The notes below the pieces were generated by a model. It saw only the letters and a program-made list of their open reading frames with translations. It was not told the DNA's origin and made no database searches. From Pseudopithomyces maydicus (Eukaryota > Ascomycota > Dothideomycetes > Pleosporales > Didymosphaeriaceae), in assembly GCA_026873275.1 (NCBI GenBank), contig JANTUC010000011.1:868001-932000 (forward strand): a DNA stretch of 64,000 nt, read 5' to 3'. Below, piece after piece: positions 45,508 through 55,469 of the stretch (positions within the stretch are counted from its first letter, which is position 1; every line of letters starts with the position of its first letter). A program made the position numbers and the translations under genes.

Positions 45508-45996
45508 AAAGCGGCGAAGGTGCATTGGGCGGTGTTCAGGTCACAGAGATAAGATACCACATACCAGTCGGTTAGAATTCGTTCTTTCTGTTTTCTGTTT
45601 TCTGTCTGTCAACCATGTCACCGTTGGTGTCTTCTAGCAGTCGTCTAAAGCTTAGGCGGCCATCCAAAAAGCCATAGACGTGTGCAGATCTATATACGTG
45701 TAGAAAACGTGTCTGCGTACGGTTGAACATGATCCCGTGTCACTCAACTCTCCCAACCTGGCTTGAAACGTTCTATTGCGGATCGACACTTGGCATCTAC
45801 ACTAAGAATAGCCCTTGATTTACGTCTGTAGTGTCATGCATTTCACTTCGTGCGAGACGACCTGTGGCATCGAGTCGACGAACGCAGTGCGTGATATATA
45901 ATTAGGACTCCAAACACACTGCACAGTCAACATCAACCGGTATTGGCAACGACCCCTCCCCCATCTCCCTCTCCTGGTCCACATTCCCGGGCCCCA
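45508..45996. other. Intergenic, no gene seen
   Basis: About 0.5 kb between GPN2 and CHM7, same orientation. I see only ordinary terminator/promoter space. Confidence 0.4.
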
Positions 45997-47672
45997 ATGC
46001 AGTCGGATCGCGACTCGATGGAGCACATTGACAGGCCGCTGAACAAGCGAACGTGGGGCGAGACGGCAGACGCTAGCCAGGGCCCCCTTGCAGACCAAAC
46101 CCTGGGCGCCGCCAGTGCCAGTGTCAAAGCCAGTGCCAGTGCCAGTGCCAGTGCCGAGCAGTGGAACAGCCTTGATGAACAGCAGCCATTACCTGCTCGG
46201 AAGAAACGCCCGCCCAAACGTGCCAAAGGCAGGGACCGACGGCCCGCTGCCCCTCGTCCCCGACACCACCCCGACATGACCGAGCTCGTCGACTACATCC
46301 ACACCCATGAGGAAGCTTTCCGGAACCAGAACCGACTTGCCTCTCTGTACTCTGACTTTGGAGAACAGCGCCAGACAAACCCCGAGGGCTATGCTGCCAA
46401 CCTTAACGCATGGAAGAAGGCCCTCGAGCATGCGGCACGCGCCGGCAAGATACCTGGCTCAGGCCAGGTCAGAAACCTGCTCATTATTGATACTGGGAGC
46501 GAGCTGACACAGGCGCTACAACATAAACAATACGGGCTGCCGACGTGCTTGGGGGACGTCTTCCTGGATGCCATCCAACAGAACGCCTTTGTACCCATCA
46601 ATGATTGGGAAGCGTCGACACAGTCTATATACCACAAATCTTGGTTCAACATCTCGAAAAATCGCACCTTGAACATTTCTCTCTCCGGAGCTTGGGAATG
46701 GAGCAAGAAACTCTTCTTCGGTCCTTCCAACGACCCCCGCGTGGGTCCTTCGTCCTCGTCGCCAATGTAGAAGCCGCAGCAGAGGCTGTACTTGGGCAAC
46801 ACCGTCGGCAGCCGCATGTCTCTGCCGCAGACCGCGTCTTTTCTAAAACCGCCTTCTGGAAGTGCTTCCGAACAGTGCTGGACATTGAGGCCACAATTAC
46901 TGTCCGCGATATGCATGTGCTTCTTTTGCACATGGCCCGGGACAGACAAGAGTTGTCCTACGACAGCAAGACAGTCAAATTCAAGGCCAATGCAGACGAT
47001 CCACCCGCTCCCATCACCCAAGAAGACACGGCTTTGGCCGAACTCCATGACGCCATCGAGGTGGTCAAGAATCGGGTTGTTGCGATACAGGCCGACGCTA
47101 TAAAGTGTGGAATAGCGACCAAGGAGGCTCTACAACTCAAGCAGATGGTCCGCGCGAAGCATTGTCTGCGCAAGAGAAAAATGGCTGAGTCATCACTGGA
47201 ACATTACACAAATCTCAGCCTCCAACTGGAGGAGTCTTACGCCAAATTGCAGCAAGCTGCAGATCAGGTTGGCATCATCGAGGCTATGAAGGCCGGTGCC
47301 GAGGCAATGGCGCTCCTCAACAACAAGGTCGGCGGTGCCGAGGGCGTACAACAGGTGGTCGATGCAGTAAATGACCAGGTGGCAACGACAGAGGAGATCA
47401 CGAGCATCATCAACGAGTCAGCTGATCCTATTGACGAGAGCGAGGTCGATGATGAATTGGCGGAACTGGAGAAGGCTGAGAAGGAGAAGCAGGAACGGGA
47501 AGAGGCCGCGAAGACTGCGGCGCTCCTGGGCGAGCTTCCAGCGACCAAAAAAGTGCGCCATGAAGCGGAAGCTACCAAGACAGACGAGATAGCCAGCCAG
47601 CTGTCCACTGTAGACATAGGCGAACAGGAGGCGCAGGAGAAGGAAGGTGCAAGAATGCCGATGGCCGCCTAG
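45997..47672 (+). CDS. CHM7: Chm7/CHMP7-type ESCRT-III protein, one -1 frameshift
   Basis: Chm7 recruits ESCRT-III to defective nuclear pores through the inner-membrane protein Heh1/Lem2. The N-terminal half is the CHMP7-specific winged-helix region (MTELVDYIHTHEEAFRNQNR... GDVFLDAIQQNAFVPINDW). The C-terminal half is a Snf7-like helical core (ALAELHDAIEVVKNRV ... GGAEGVQQVVDAVNDQ) with an acidic tail. The frame breaks at CCCCC (46734-46738): one more C joins GPSNDP to PRGSFVLVANVEAAAE. The first ATG is 45997 (about 558 residues). It adds a low-complexity, basic N-tail (SASASASA, KKRPPKRAKGRDRRP). The ATG at 46276, at MTELVDY where family members usually begin, would give about 465 residues and may be the true start. 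Confidence 0.85.
46107..46157 (+). repeat. (GCCAGT)n microsatellite
   Basis: Imperfect tandem GCCAGT hexamers, read as alternating Ala-Ser if the upstream start of CHM7 is used, or lying in the 5' leader if the ATG at 46276 is used. Confidence 0.75.
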
Positions 47673-48176
47673 ACACCCGCCGCCGAACATGGCCACGAGG
47701 TTACGAGGCCACGCTTACGTTACAACTGGGACGTTCACCGTTGGGATGGTACATGGACACGTGCCTGATAGCATGCGCATGATTTTTCAGTAGGAGTGGC
47801 GTTCTAAGGGTTGGGCATCTGGGTGTAACTCGGATCTGGGCTGATCACATTTTGTATAGAGGGTGACGGTAGATACGGTCGACATGTACAGCGCCTGAAT
47901 CAATGCATATCCTCCCTGCATGGCGATGGACCACTGCACTTTAATAAATTCACAAGAACTAGTGACGTCTCCAGGGCTACTGGGAACTGTGCATGCTTGC
48001 ATCCGCCAAGCCGCACCCGCCACAGGTGCCAAGCCCTCGCGCAACAACCTCACCGCAGTCGTAATGGCATCCAACAGCACGCACTCGACACCTCCACGCC
48101 GCCTTCCCGTCTTTCGGCCTACCAGAGTCGACGCATCTCCACTCATCGTACACGCCACACGTATCCGCAGGACCCA
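47673..48176. other. Intergenic, no gene seen
   Basis: About 0.5 kb between CHM7 and the NDUFB11-like gene. The open frame that runs into the next gene from upstream has no family support and is probably 5' leader. Confidence 0.4.
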
Positions 48177-48599
48177 ATGCCGTCCTTCTCCCCGCTCCGC
48201 GCCGCCGTGCGCACCTCGACCGCCGTTGGGACACGACAGCCCGCCCTCAAGTTCCCGCTCTCCTTTCGCCGTTCCTTCTCGCAGTCCAAGCCCGCGCAAG
48301 GTGGCCACGGTCCGAGCTACGATCCGCCGTCCGGGTGGCTGTTTGGTGTGAAGCCTGGGGAGAAGTATCAGAAAGAGGGGTGGGAAGGCATCTGGTACTG
48401 GGGATTTTACGGCAGCTTTGCCGTGGCAATTGTGGCTTATGCCTTCAAGCCTGATACCAGGTACCTAGTGCTACTGTCGTTTACAGGACCTGTTTGGCTA
48501 ACAACCGGCAGCATTCAGACATGGGCTCTCGAAGAAGCCCGTCGGCGGCTCGAGGCCGAGGGCATCTTGCAGGACCCTGATACAAAGCCTAGGGAGTAG
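48177..48599 (+). CDS. Mitochondrial complex I ESSS/NDUFB11-type subunit
   Basis: Exons 48177-48460 and 48512-48599 give 123 residues. This is an accessory membrane-arm subunit of NADH:ubiquinone oxidoreductase. Residues 1-35 are basic and hydroxylated without acids (FRRSFSQ), a mitochondrial presequence. The conserved core is YDPPSGWLFGVKPGEKYQK, then one membrane helix (GFYGSFAVAIVAYAF), then KPDTSIQTWALEEARRRLE. The 51-nt intron is in frame and has no stop, so an unspliced frame adds 17 false residues between KPDT and IQTWALEEA. The start is the ATG giving MPSFSPLRAAVR. Confidence 0.9.
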   Translation: MPSFSPLRAAVRTSTAVGTRQPALKFPLSFRRSFSQSKPAQGGHGPSYDPPSGWLFGVKPGEKYQKEGWEGIWYWGFYGSFAVAIVAYAFKPDTRYLVLLSFTGPVWLTTGSIQTWALEEARRRLEAEGILQDPDTKPRE

Positions 48600-49208
48600 G
48601 ATGCGCGATCCAGCAACATGCCCTCGGGAGACCGAGTCTCGAAGCAGACTGTACATATGGTAGCAAGACAACAAGTAGCTATTTTTCCTTTGTGTTAGAC
48701 TCATAGAGTTGGGTCGCAAGCGGCCTCGATGCCGACAATGCTTTAGCAATGGGATTCTTCTTTGCGATACGCTGCGTCTCTCAGAGGCGCATGACCTACC
48801 AATGCCGGCCAAGATACTTCGAATGCGTGGTATTTTCAGCCAGTGTCTCATCTCAGCACATTCTCTGCACCTGTCAATTAGACACCCGAATACACCATCG
48901 CAACGCAATCTCTCGTACACCATTACACACACAATGCACTCCGTCTCTGCGAGTGTCGGGTTGATCATCACAACTTGCTAGAATTCAAATCTCACATCAC
49001 TGCAAGGAGGAGAAGACAAGTAAAGAGTGCGTCCTGCTGGCCTAGCCGTCTCCGTTGCCACATCGCAAGGTTGATCTAGACTGACGTCTTAAATTTAAAT
49101 CGCGGATAGCTAAAATATACAGTATGAAGTGAATTTTGACGGCTCCTGCGTCCTAGTGTTTCCCTCTCCCTCTCCCTTTTCGCTCTAATCCAACCACCGG
49201 TCAGTTTC
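48600..49208. other. Intergenic, tail-to-tail
   Basis: About 0.6 kb between convergent genes. The open frames here show no motif and I do not call a gene. Confidence 0.45.
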
Positions 49209-49945
49209 TTACGAAACAGTGATAGACGCAGAGCCGGTAGAGAAGTAACCCTCGACAGCAACGATCTGGTAGTTGTGCTTGCCGAGCTTAAGACCCATCT
49301 TAGCCCAAGCATCGAAGTGCGTCTTGGTGGTGACAGTTCCGCTGCTACGCTTCGAGTTACGAACGGACCAGTACTGCTGAAAGGTCTTGGTGCCCTCAAT
49401 CGACGGAGCGTTGACGCGGGTGGTGGTCGCAATCTTGTACGACGAGCCGTCGGCGGTCACACTGCCCTTGGTCTGGGCCGCCGACGAAGGGTCGTAGGTA
49501 CCAAAGTTCTCGACGACTTGGGTGACTGTTAGCATGCTATTCCGCCATGGGTTCGGTTTTTGCATTCTCGGAAAAACTCACTATAGTACTCAATGAGAGG
49601 GCTGGTGGTCCAGCCGTAGATGGCAAGGTACGAGTTACCGTTGGGCTGGTACGTTCCCTTGTAGTTGATGTTGCGTGCTGCACCGGTGGCCCAGCCCTTT
49701 CCACCGACGAAGTTACCACCAGAGCCCCACTTGACCGAGTAGGAGCCTGCAGCACCGTTGGTGTAGGTCACCTGGGAGCCACCATCGGTCCAGAAGGAGT
49801 AGTAGTAACCGTTGTTCATGCCAGTGGAGGATGGCGTGGAGCGAGTTATAAGATCGGTGGGAGCACGCTTAACGATGGAGTTGGGCGCGGCAAGGGCGCC
49901 AGCAAAGGCCGTGGCGGCAGTGAAAAGAGAGGTGAAGGAGACCAT
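49209..49945 (-). CDS. GH11 endo-1,4-beta-xylanase
   Basis: Exons 49945-49582 and 49516-49209 give 223 residues. A secreted family 11 xylanase that cuts internal xylan bonds. Residues 1-20 are a signal peptide, followed by a propeptide ending at KR (about 26-27), a Kex2-type site. Catalytic residues are the nucleophile E119 in SPLIEYYIVENFG and the acid/base E210 in AVEGYFSTGSA. The single jelly-roll domain fills the protein and there is no carbohydrate-binding module. The acceptor was chosen at CCCAAG|TCGTCGAG because it gives YYIVENFGTYDPSS; an AACAG nine bases upstream keeps the frame but would insert TQV-type residues in a conserved strand. A TATA box (minus strand TATAAAA, 50046-50040) lies about 95 nt upstream. 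Confidence 0.95.
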
Positions 49946-50039
49946 CTTGGGTAATGAATGTAAGGGTTGTAGTTGGAAGTGAACGAGTGAACGAGTGAAT
50001 GTAGTGTGGTGAAGATGGAAGACTACGCAGGACACGATC

Positions 50040-50046
50040 TTTTATA
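50040..50046 (-). promoter_or_regulatory. TATA box of the xylanase gene
   Basis: TATAAAA on the minus strand, about 95 nt upstream of the ATG at 49945. A second similar element lies near 50139-50145. Confidence 0.5.
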
Positions 50047-50823
50047 TGGATTGGGATGCAACGAAGGAAGGACTATCGGTGGTGAGAGCGTACCGGTACT
50101 TGGAACGATGGAGATGAATTACCAAAAACAGTAATCTTTTATATGCGCATCTTGGCAATAATCTTGGAAAAGTGCGTGGTCCGCATACTAGCGTGGAGGT
50201 CGGATGATTTTTGAGCAGCACGGCTCCTTGGTACAGTAGTTTCGAAACAATAAGCTATAGGCGTTGCAGGGAAATTGTGTGCTTCTTGAAAGATACACTT
50301 GGATTTTCGAGACATGTCTAAGCAAATACAGATCCTATCGAAATCATAGCTGGCTTATATGATGTTCATCAACGGACGTGGAGCAAAGACGTAGAACCTA
50401 CCGTGTAAAACATTCGTTCTCATCACTGCACAAGCTTTGTCAACGATATCCAAGCTTTTCGAGCCAGTGTGTACATCCAGACCGAGCGCGAAGTTTTCAT
50501 CCCCCACGAGCTCCACCAATGAAGTGTCGTGAATCAACTAGTTCAGAGTTTTAATTGGGCGTGCTTCTGCACTAGAGGAAATGACAAGACGACCCAGAGA
50601 TTATAGGGGTTGGTGTAGCACTATAACCTTTGATCGAGAACCTCGATTGATGAGCCTATGCGCTAACAGGGATGGGTAATGAAGGGAGCAGTGGGTCGCT
50701 ATTAGAAACGGGTTGAAACATCTAACAACAAGTTCCATCTTGGCTTCGTGATTCGAGAACATTCCCTCGTTATTATGTTCTATATACAGATCTCGTGGTC
50801 TCATGGCTATTCTGAAAGAGGTT
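50047..50823. other. Intergenic upstream of the xylanase
   Basis: About 0.8 kb of xylanase promoter and asparaginase 3' flank. No gene is supported and I see no clear CreA cluster like the one at the cellulase gene. Confidence 0.4.
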
Positions 50824-51992
50824 TCAGGGCTTCGGATAGCTCCGCGCGAAAAGTTCTTTAATCTCCTCATAATCATAATCTTTCGTAAGCGCCAATTGGA
50901 GAAGCACACGTGCCTTCTGAGGGTTATAAAACCCACCGGCTATCGTGAAACTCTCATCTGAACTTGGTACGAAGCCGTCGACGCTCCTGTGGCTTGCGAC
51001 GATCGGAATGCCAGTGGAATTGAAAAGGCTTTCAGCAGCATCGCTAGCTTTTGCAGATAAACCACCTGCACCAACACCCGCGAAGACGATGCCTTGGGCG
51101 CCAGCCGCGTAGCTAGCGTTGAACAATGCTGGGTCTACATCCTGATGCGCGTATAGTATATCAACCTGTGCGAGGGAGGTGGTATTGGTGAGATCGAAAT
51201 GAATTACGCCGACCGGCGCTGAAGGTGCAAAGTAAAAGTAGGGAACTTGATTGATGAAGAACCCTAGTTGTCCAGCTTCTGTGCTGAAGAAAGTGTCCAG
51301 CGAATTCGCATTATTTTTAGTCGTGTAATATGCGGAACCAATACGACTGGGCTTCGTCAGCGGAGAGTCTGTATTTTGCACGTGGAACGTGCGACTTACT
51401 CGTTAAGCGTAATCAAGGTTCCTCTACCTTTTGCATCCTCAGAGACAGCTAACGTAACAGCTTGTAGAAGATTTAGAGGCCCGTCTGCACTCAATGCGGT
51501 AGCAGGTCTCATTGCGCCGACGACAACAACTGGCTTGCTAGAGTTGACCGCAAGTTCCAAGAAAAATGCCGTTTCCTCGAGGGTATCGGTTCCATGGGTA
51601 ACCACAACACCGCTGATGTCGTCCTTGGCTAGCTCCTCGTTGATTTGGTGAGCCAGTTTAAGCAGGATGGTTTGGTTGACGCTTCCAGAGTCAAGATTAC
51701 TGATCTGGTATCCTGCAATGTTCGAAATGTTCAAGATCTCAGGAACGGCGTTGACAAGCTGCTGAACACCTAAACCAACTTGGTAGCCCACGGTTTGAAG
51801 GTTAGAGGAGCCTTGCGATGCGATGGTACCTCCGGTCGCGAATATGGTCACATTGGGAAGAGATGCATTTATGGGCGATTGAATGTCTTGTCGTATGAAG
51901 AGTGGGTGCGATTGTAGTTCCGAGGGAGGAATGGGAGATGCCAAAGCGAAGGCCAAGAAGGCAGGGAGGGTGTTAACGACAGCGAGTCTCAT
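50824..51992 (-). CDS. Secreted L-asparaginase (type II)
   Basis: Exons 51992-51400 and 51346-50824 give 371 residues. The enzyme hydrolyses asparagine to aspartate and ammonia, here outside the cell. Residues 1-19 form a signal peptide (MRLAVVNTLPAFLAFALAS). Active-site elements are TGGTIAS (about 53-59) with the nucleophile threonine, and the second triad segment VVTHGTDTLEET. Spliced reading across the 53-nt intron restores TLITLNDRIGSAYYTTKNN. Many N-x-S/T sequons fit secretion. Located next to, and on the same strand as, the xylanase, but with its own promoter. Confidence 0.95.
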
Positions 51993-52541
51993 GCTGGTGG
52001 ACAGAACAAGCGGCTAGAGACGACGGGACCGCACCTTGTTCTCAATAATGCACCAGGAAGACCATCTCTTATACGCAACCTAGGCATGGCAGTATCTCGA
52101 GGCCCGGCGCTAGAACTTCCAGAGACTGGGACTGCTATCTCTCCCTGCAGCACCCGCATGGCGACCGACGGCCGAAAAGCGCGGCTCTCTTCATAGGCCG
52201 CATCGTCAACGACTAAATCGCCAATATCACGATCGTGGGCGAAATGGGTACAGCCACGCTTGGTCTGAACGATAACGAGTTGTTATCAGTGGGGAACATG
52301 GGTTCATTCCACGTTGCCAAGAACCTACAGCAGGATTGGTAATTCGAACAGTCCGCCAAGGTGGGCTGCAGAAACAAGCACATTCACGGCACCCGGTATC
52401 TGGCACAAGTTCGGTTAACACGTGTGCAGCTTAGCTACCATCCATACGGTAGTCGCATATTTGACATCAACATGCCCGTAAACATCCGATTTATCGCATT
52501 GCTGTCCCATTATTTGTATTGAGGTATCGTAAGTACCAGGC
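51993..52541. other. Intergenic, no gene seen
   Basis: About 0.55 kb containing the asparaginase promoter. I see no other feature. Confidence 0.4.
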
Positions 52542-52895
52542 CTATCGTAGCGTTTGGCCTGACAAGCGCCTTGTGCTCTGGGCATTGTCGACTATCGCAC
52601 CGCGGACATATCCAAGATTCTTTTCCGCAGCTTCCCGTGTCCCGCTCTTGTCTTTGTCGTCCATGACCGCATCTTTCTTCTTCTTCCTCCTCATCCTGTT
52701 GAAGATCCGCTCCTGCCACGTTGGCACCCGCTCCTCTTGGTACCATCGACTGTACTCTTCAAGCTGCTTCTGGGCTTGACCTGGATGCTCTCTTAGTTTC
52801 TTTCTGTGTGCTTCGATGACCTCTTCGTGCTTTTTCGCTGATGTGCCTTTGAAATCCCATGCAGTTTGCATAGCATAGTCCATCCCGGCCGCCAT
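52542..52895 (-). CDS. Small charged protein of unknown function
   Basis: One exon of 117 residues from the ATG at 52895 (MAAGMDYAMQTAWDF). I do not recognise it. It is helical and highly charged, with KKHEEVIEAHRKKLREHPGQ and a very basic RMRRKKKKD segment; it has no signal peptide or membrane span. An in-frame extension upstream without ATG suggests a possible additional 5' exon. The regular reading frame and lack of low-complexity bias favour a real gene. Confidence 0.5.
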   Translation of the reverse strand: MAAGMDYAMQTAWDFKGTSAKKHEEVIEAHRKKLREHPGQAQKQLEEYSRWYQEERVPTWQERIFNRMRRKKKKDAVMDDKDKSGTREAAEKNLGYVRGAIVDNAQSTRRLSGQTLR

Positions 52896-53482
52896 GATGT
52901 ATGGCTGGGTACTCCGACGCCGTAAATTCCGGGTGGGGTGCTTGTATTCTTCTGACAAGTATCGCTTCGGAAAACCTGCTTTGGACTGAAATATTTAAAG
53001 TTGTCGATTTCGTCCCAAACATCCGTCTGTCAACATGCCGCTTAGCTTCCTGATATATGTACTTTACACACTGGAGAACGACTATGACATCATCGGTACA
53101 TTCTGGGTGTTCGGCTCCATCACAGCCTCCAGATCGACAGGCATATGATGCAACTGGGAGCGGATATTACATAATTTTGAGGTAACAGAATGAAGCTCAC
53201 GGGTACGATGGGTAGTTTCTGAATGCAATTTTATATATCGCTGGCATGGCTCAGACCCAAAGTCCCAGAGAAACACAGACAGGCCAACAATAGAACTAGT
53301 GCCTGCTTGTACGAGCATCGACGCCAAGTTGAAATATTTCAAGCAGCACTGCGTTCAAGCAGTCATTGCTACACTACGGCCCCCCCCCCCCCCCCCCTCT
53401 CTCTCTCTCTCATCGTCTCATGGACCTTGCATTGGCCAGCGAATTGATCCAGCCAATAAGTTCGCCCATATACCCTCAGCGC
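52896..53482. other. Intergenic with a long C tract
   Basis: About 0.6 kb. The only notable feature is a homopolymer of about 18 C at 53380-53397 followed by (TC)n to about 53411. The apparent proline/leucine-run frames there are artefacts. Confidence 0.5.
53380..53411 (+). repeat. Poly-C/(TC)n simple repeat
   Basis: About 18 consecutive C, then alternating TC. Its length in the assembly should be treated as uncertain, given the homopolymer problems elsewhere in the window. Confidence 0.8.
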
Positions 53483-54234
53483 TCAATCCTTCTGAGATTC
53501 AACGAAGTCGCCGTGAGTGCGTTTTCTGAAATTGCATTCACTGATGAGATTGTCTGTGCTCAAGCTAGCACCCGGGTTAGAAGCCAAGGGAGAGACCTTT
53601 AAGTCATTGTCTGCGCCCACTTTAGTATCAAAGCTTCGCGCGAGATCCTCGTCCGTGCTAGAGTTGACCTCTTCCTCACGGTCAGATGCCTTCTGACGCT
53701 TGGCCGCTCGTTCCTTAGGTATCCGCTCCAAGACGTGGAGGAGAAGTTGAAAGGCCTCTCCTCTCTTTAAATCAGCGAATTCAACCCGCTTACCGCACCA
53801 GACAAAGGCGAATAGAGTAAGGGCCCTAAGCTCTGCGAACCACCTTAGCGATTCGGCCTTGCTCGAGGCAGGAGGCTTATATTGAATCGGGGCCAAGTGG
53901 TCGAAAGGCGGAGAGTACATGGTACCGTTTCGGGCCAGCTCCTTGTTCCAGTGCAGGATTTTCTCCACATGTCCGGCGTGAGAGCACCACACGGTATTCA
54001 AGTCGTTGTTGTCAATGCGTACCCACACGGGGTACTCGATGTGGGTGGCATGCCTGTTGGCCTTGACGTCAACGGCAGTACAGCCGATTCTAACCCAAAG
54101 GTTTTTTGCTCAGTGTTGTCGGTCCAAAATTCGAAGTTGGAAGCGGACGGAATACGGTGGGTGATCCCCGGGCATGCGTGCTCCAGCTTTTTCATCAGAT
54201 GTTGCAGATGATACTTTGGGTTCCCGCGCGGCAT
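53483..54234 (-). CDS. Unknown fungal protein, one -1 frameshift
   Basis: Start at the ATG 54234 (MPRGNPKYHLQHLMKKLEH). The frame breaks at the AAAAAA run (54107-54102). With a seventh A, FEFWTDNTEQK continues as NLWVRIGCTAVDVKANRHA and on through HIEYPVWVRIDNNDLNTVW to a stop at 53483, about 250 residues in all. The two halves belong together: each frame is open only on its own side of the run, and the WVRI motif recurs. The C-terminal 70 residues are acidic and disordered-looking, with a possible NLS (KERAAKRQK). I recognise no family. It could also be a real pseudogene, but the window-wide pattern favours a base-calling error. Confidence 0.55.
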
Positions 54235-55469
54235 GGCTGGTTCTGGGTGTTGACGCTGTCGAGTAAGGCGAGTTCAGTGTGTGCAATAGGAAGCACTTGA
54301 GCCAGGGCTTGCTCAAGTGATCCGCAAAGTGAAGCAAGACCTCACTCGAGACGGGAGGCTCCAAGTGAGAGATGGCCATGGGATGCGAGCGCATCGAGCA
54401 CGCGTGATAGATGATGGCCCGCGGGCAAGAGTGATAGGTGATGGACAAGTGGGTGGTAGGTTGCCCTTACCCCCATGCTCAGGTGAGGCAAGAGTCCCCA
54501 GGTGCCTAGGTGCCCACCTGCACCTGGGCACCTGCACCTACCTAGGTAGGTATTAACTGTCTCACGTGAGTTTGCCGTGCCCGCGGGCCCAAAGACTTGT
54601 AGTGAATGGTGGGCGAAGCTGCCGACACTAAGCGATGCCCATCAGGTGTCTGCAGCGTTCCGGCCCGAATCATGAAGCAGCCTCTGGGGCTTCGAATGCA
54701 CATGTAGCGCAACGGTACAGGCGATCGCATGTAGACTCGATATCCATTTGGCTGTGTTGGCTGCGCCGGGTGCGTTGGATGTGCTGGCGGTTGCTGCAGT
54801 GGGCCGTCGCAGCCGCAGCCGCAGCCGCAGCGGGGTACTGTACAGTGCGGGCAACCTGGGGCGACGGCAGGCACGCAAATCGGGTCTCTCAAGAGCTGCG
54901 GGCCTACAATATTATGTACTACCATCTACAGATTGACTCGTTAGATTTTTTTCTAAAGGCGCTAAACAATCTTTTTTTTTTTTTTTAATCTCTCCACAGG
55001 CCTCTCGTTGCAGATGCGGCGGGGTAACTGCACTGTGCGGCTACACAGTGCGGGCTGCACAGCACGGGGCCCTGGAGCCCCCGGGGAATCGACGACAGGC
55101 ATGTGAACCAGATCAAAACATCACATCCACGAAAAGGCTGCTTCTCCCACCCCCTCCACGGCGTCCGTCTTCTGCCTCTCAAAAGGCCTTGCGCTGCCCT
55201 GCTGCCTGCGCAAGGCGGTCGGTCCGTCCCATGGGTGAAAAAGTGCATCTCACTGCGCACCGGCCAATGACGTGCGGCCGACCCCGCTAATGTAGGAAGG
55301 CGCTACCGCCTTTCTGCGGTGCAGGTGAAAAAAGTTGGAGGGAGCAGGTACATAAGAATATTTTAGTGCCCCTCCGCCCGCCTGAAAAAGTCTCTGCTCA
55401 GCAATTGTCTGACAGACTCGACCTCCACGGCTGCCCGAGCCTTCGAGCTGTCTTTTCCTTTCCAAAAAC
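54235..55469. promoter_or_regulatory. Divergent region upstream of URA2, repeat-rich
   Basis: About 1.2 kb. It holds an imperfect hairpin built from AGGTGCC/CACCTG units (54498-54550), TCACGTGA at 54562-54569, a (GCAGCC)n tract at about 54808-54834 and a T15 tract at about 54972-54986. No gene is supported. Confidence 0.45.
54498..54550. repeat. Imperfect palindrome/minisatellite of CACCTG units
   Basis: Contains GGTGCCCA and TGGGCACC as inverted arms around CCTGCACC, flanked by CCTAGG elements. The CACCTGGGCACCTG string recalls the 18362-18401 minisatellite. Confidence 0.55.

Noticed and set aside
49209..51992. Xylanase and asparaginase as an operon-like unit
   Set aside because: They are separate eukaryotic genes with an intergenic space of about 880 bp and different biological roles.
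53299..53602. Proline/leucine/serine-rich frames at the C18/(TC)n tract
   Set aside because: They are translations of a simple repeat in different frames.
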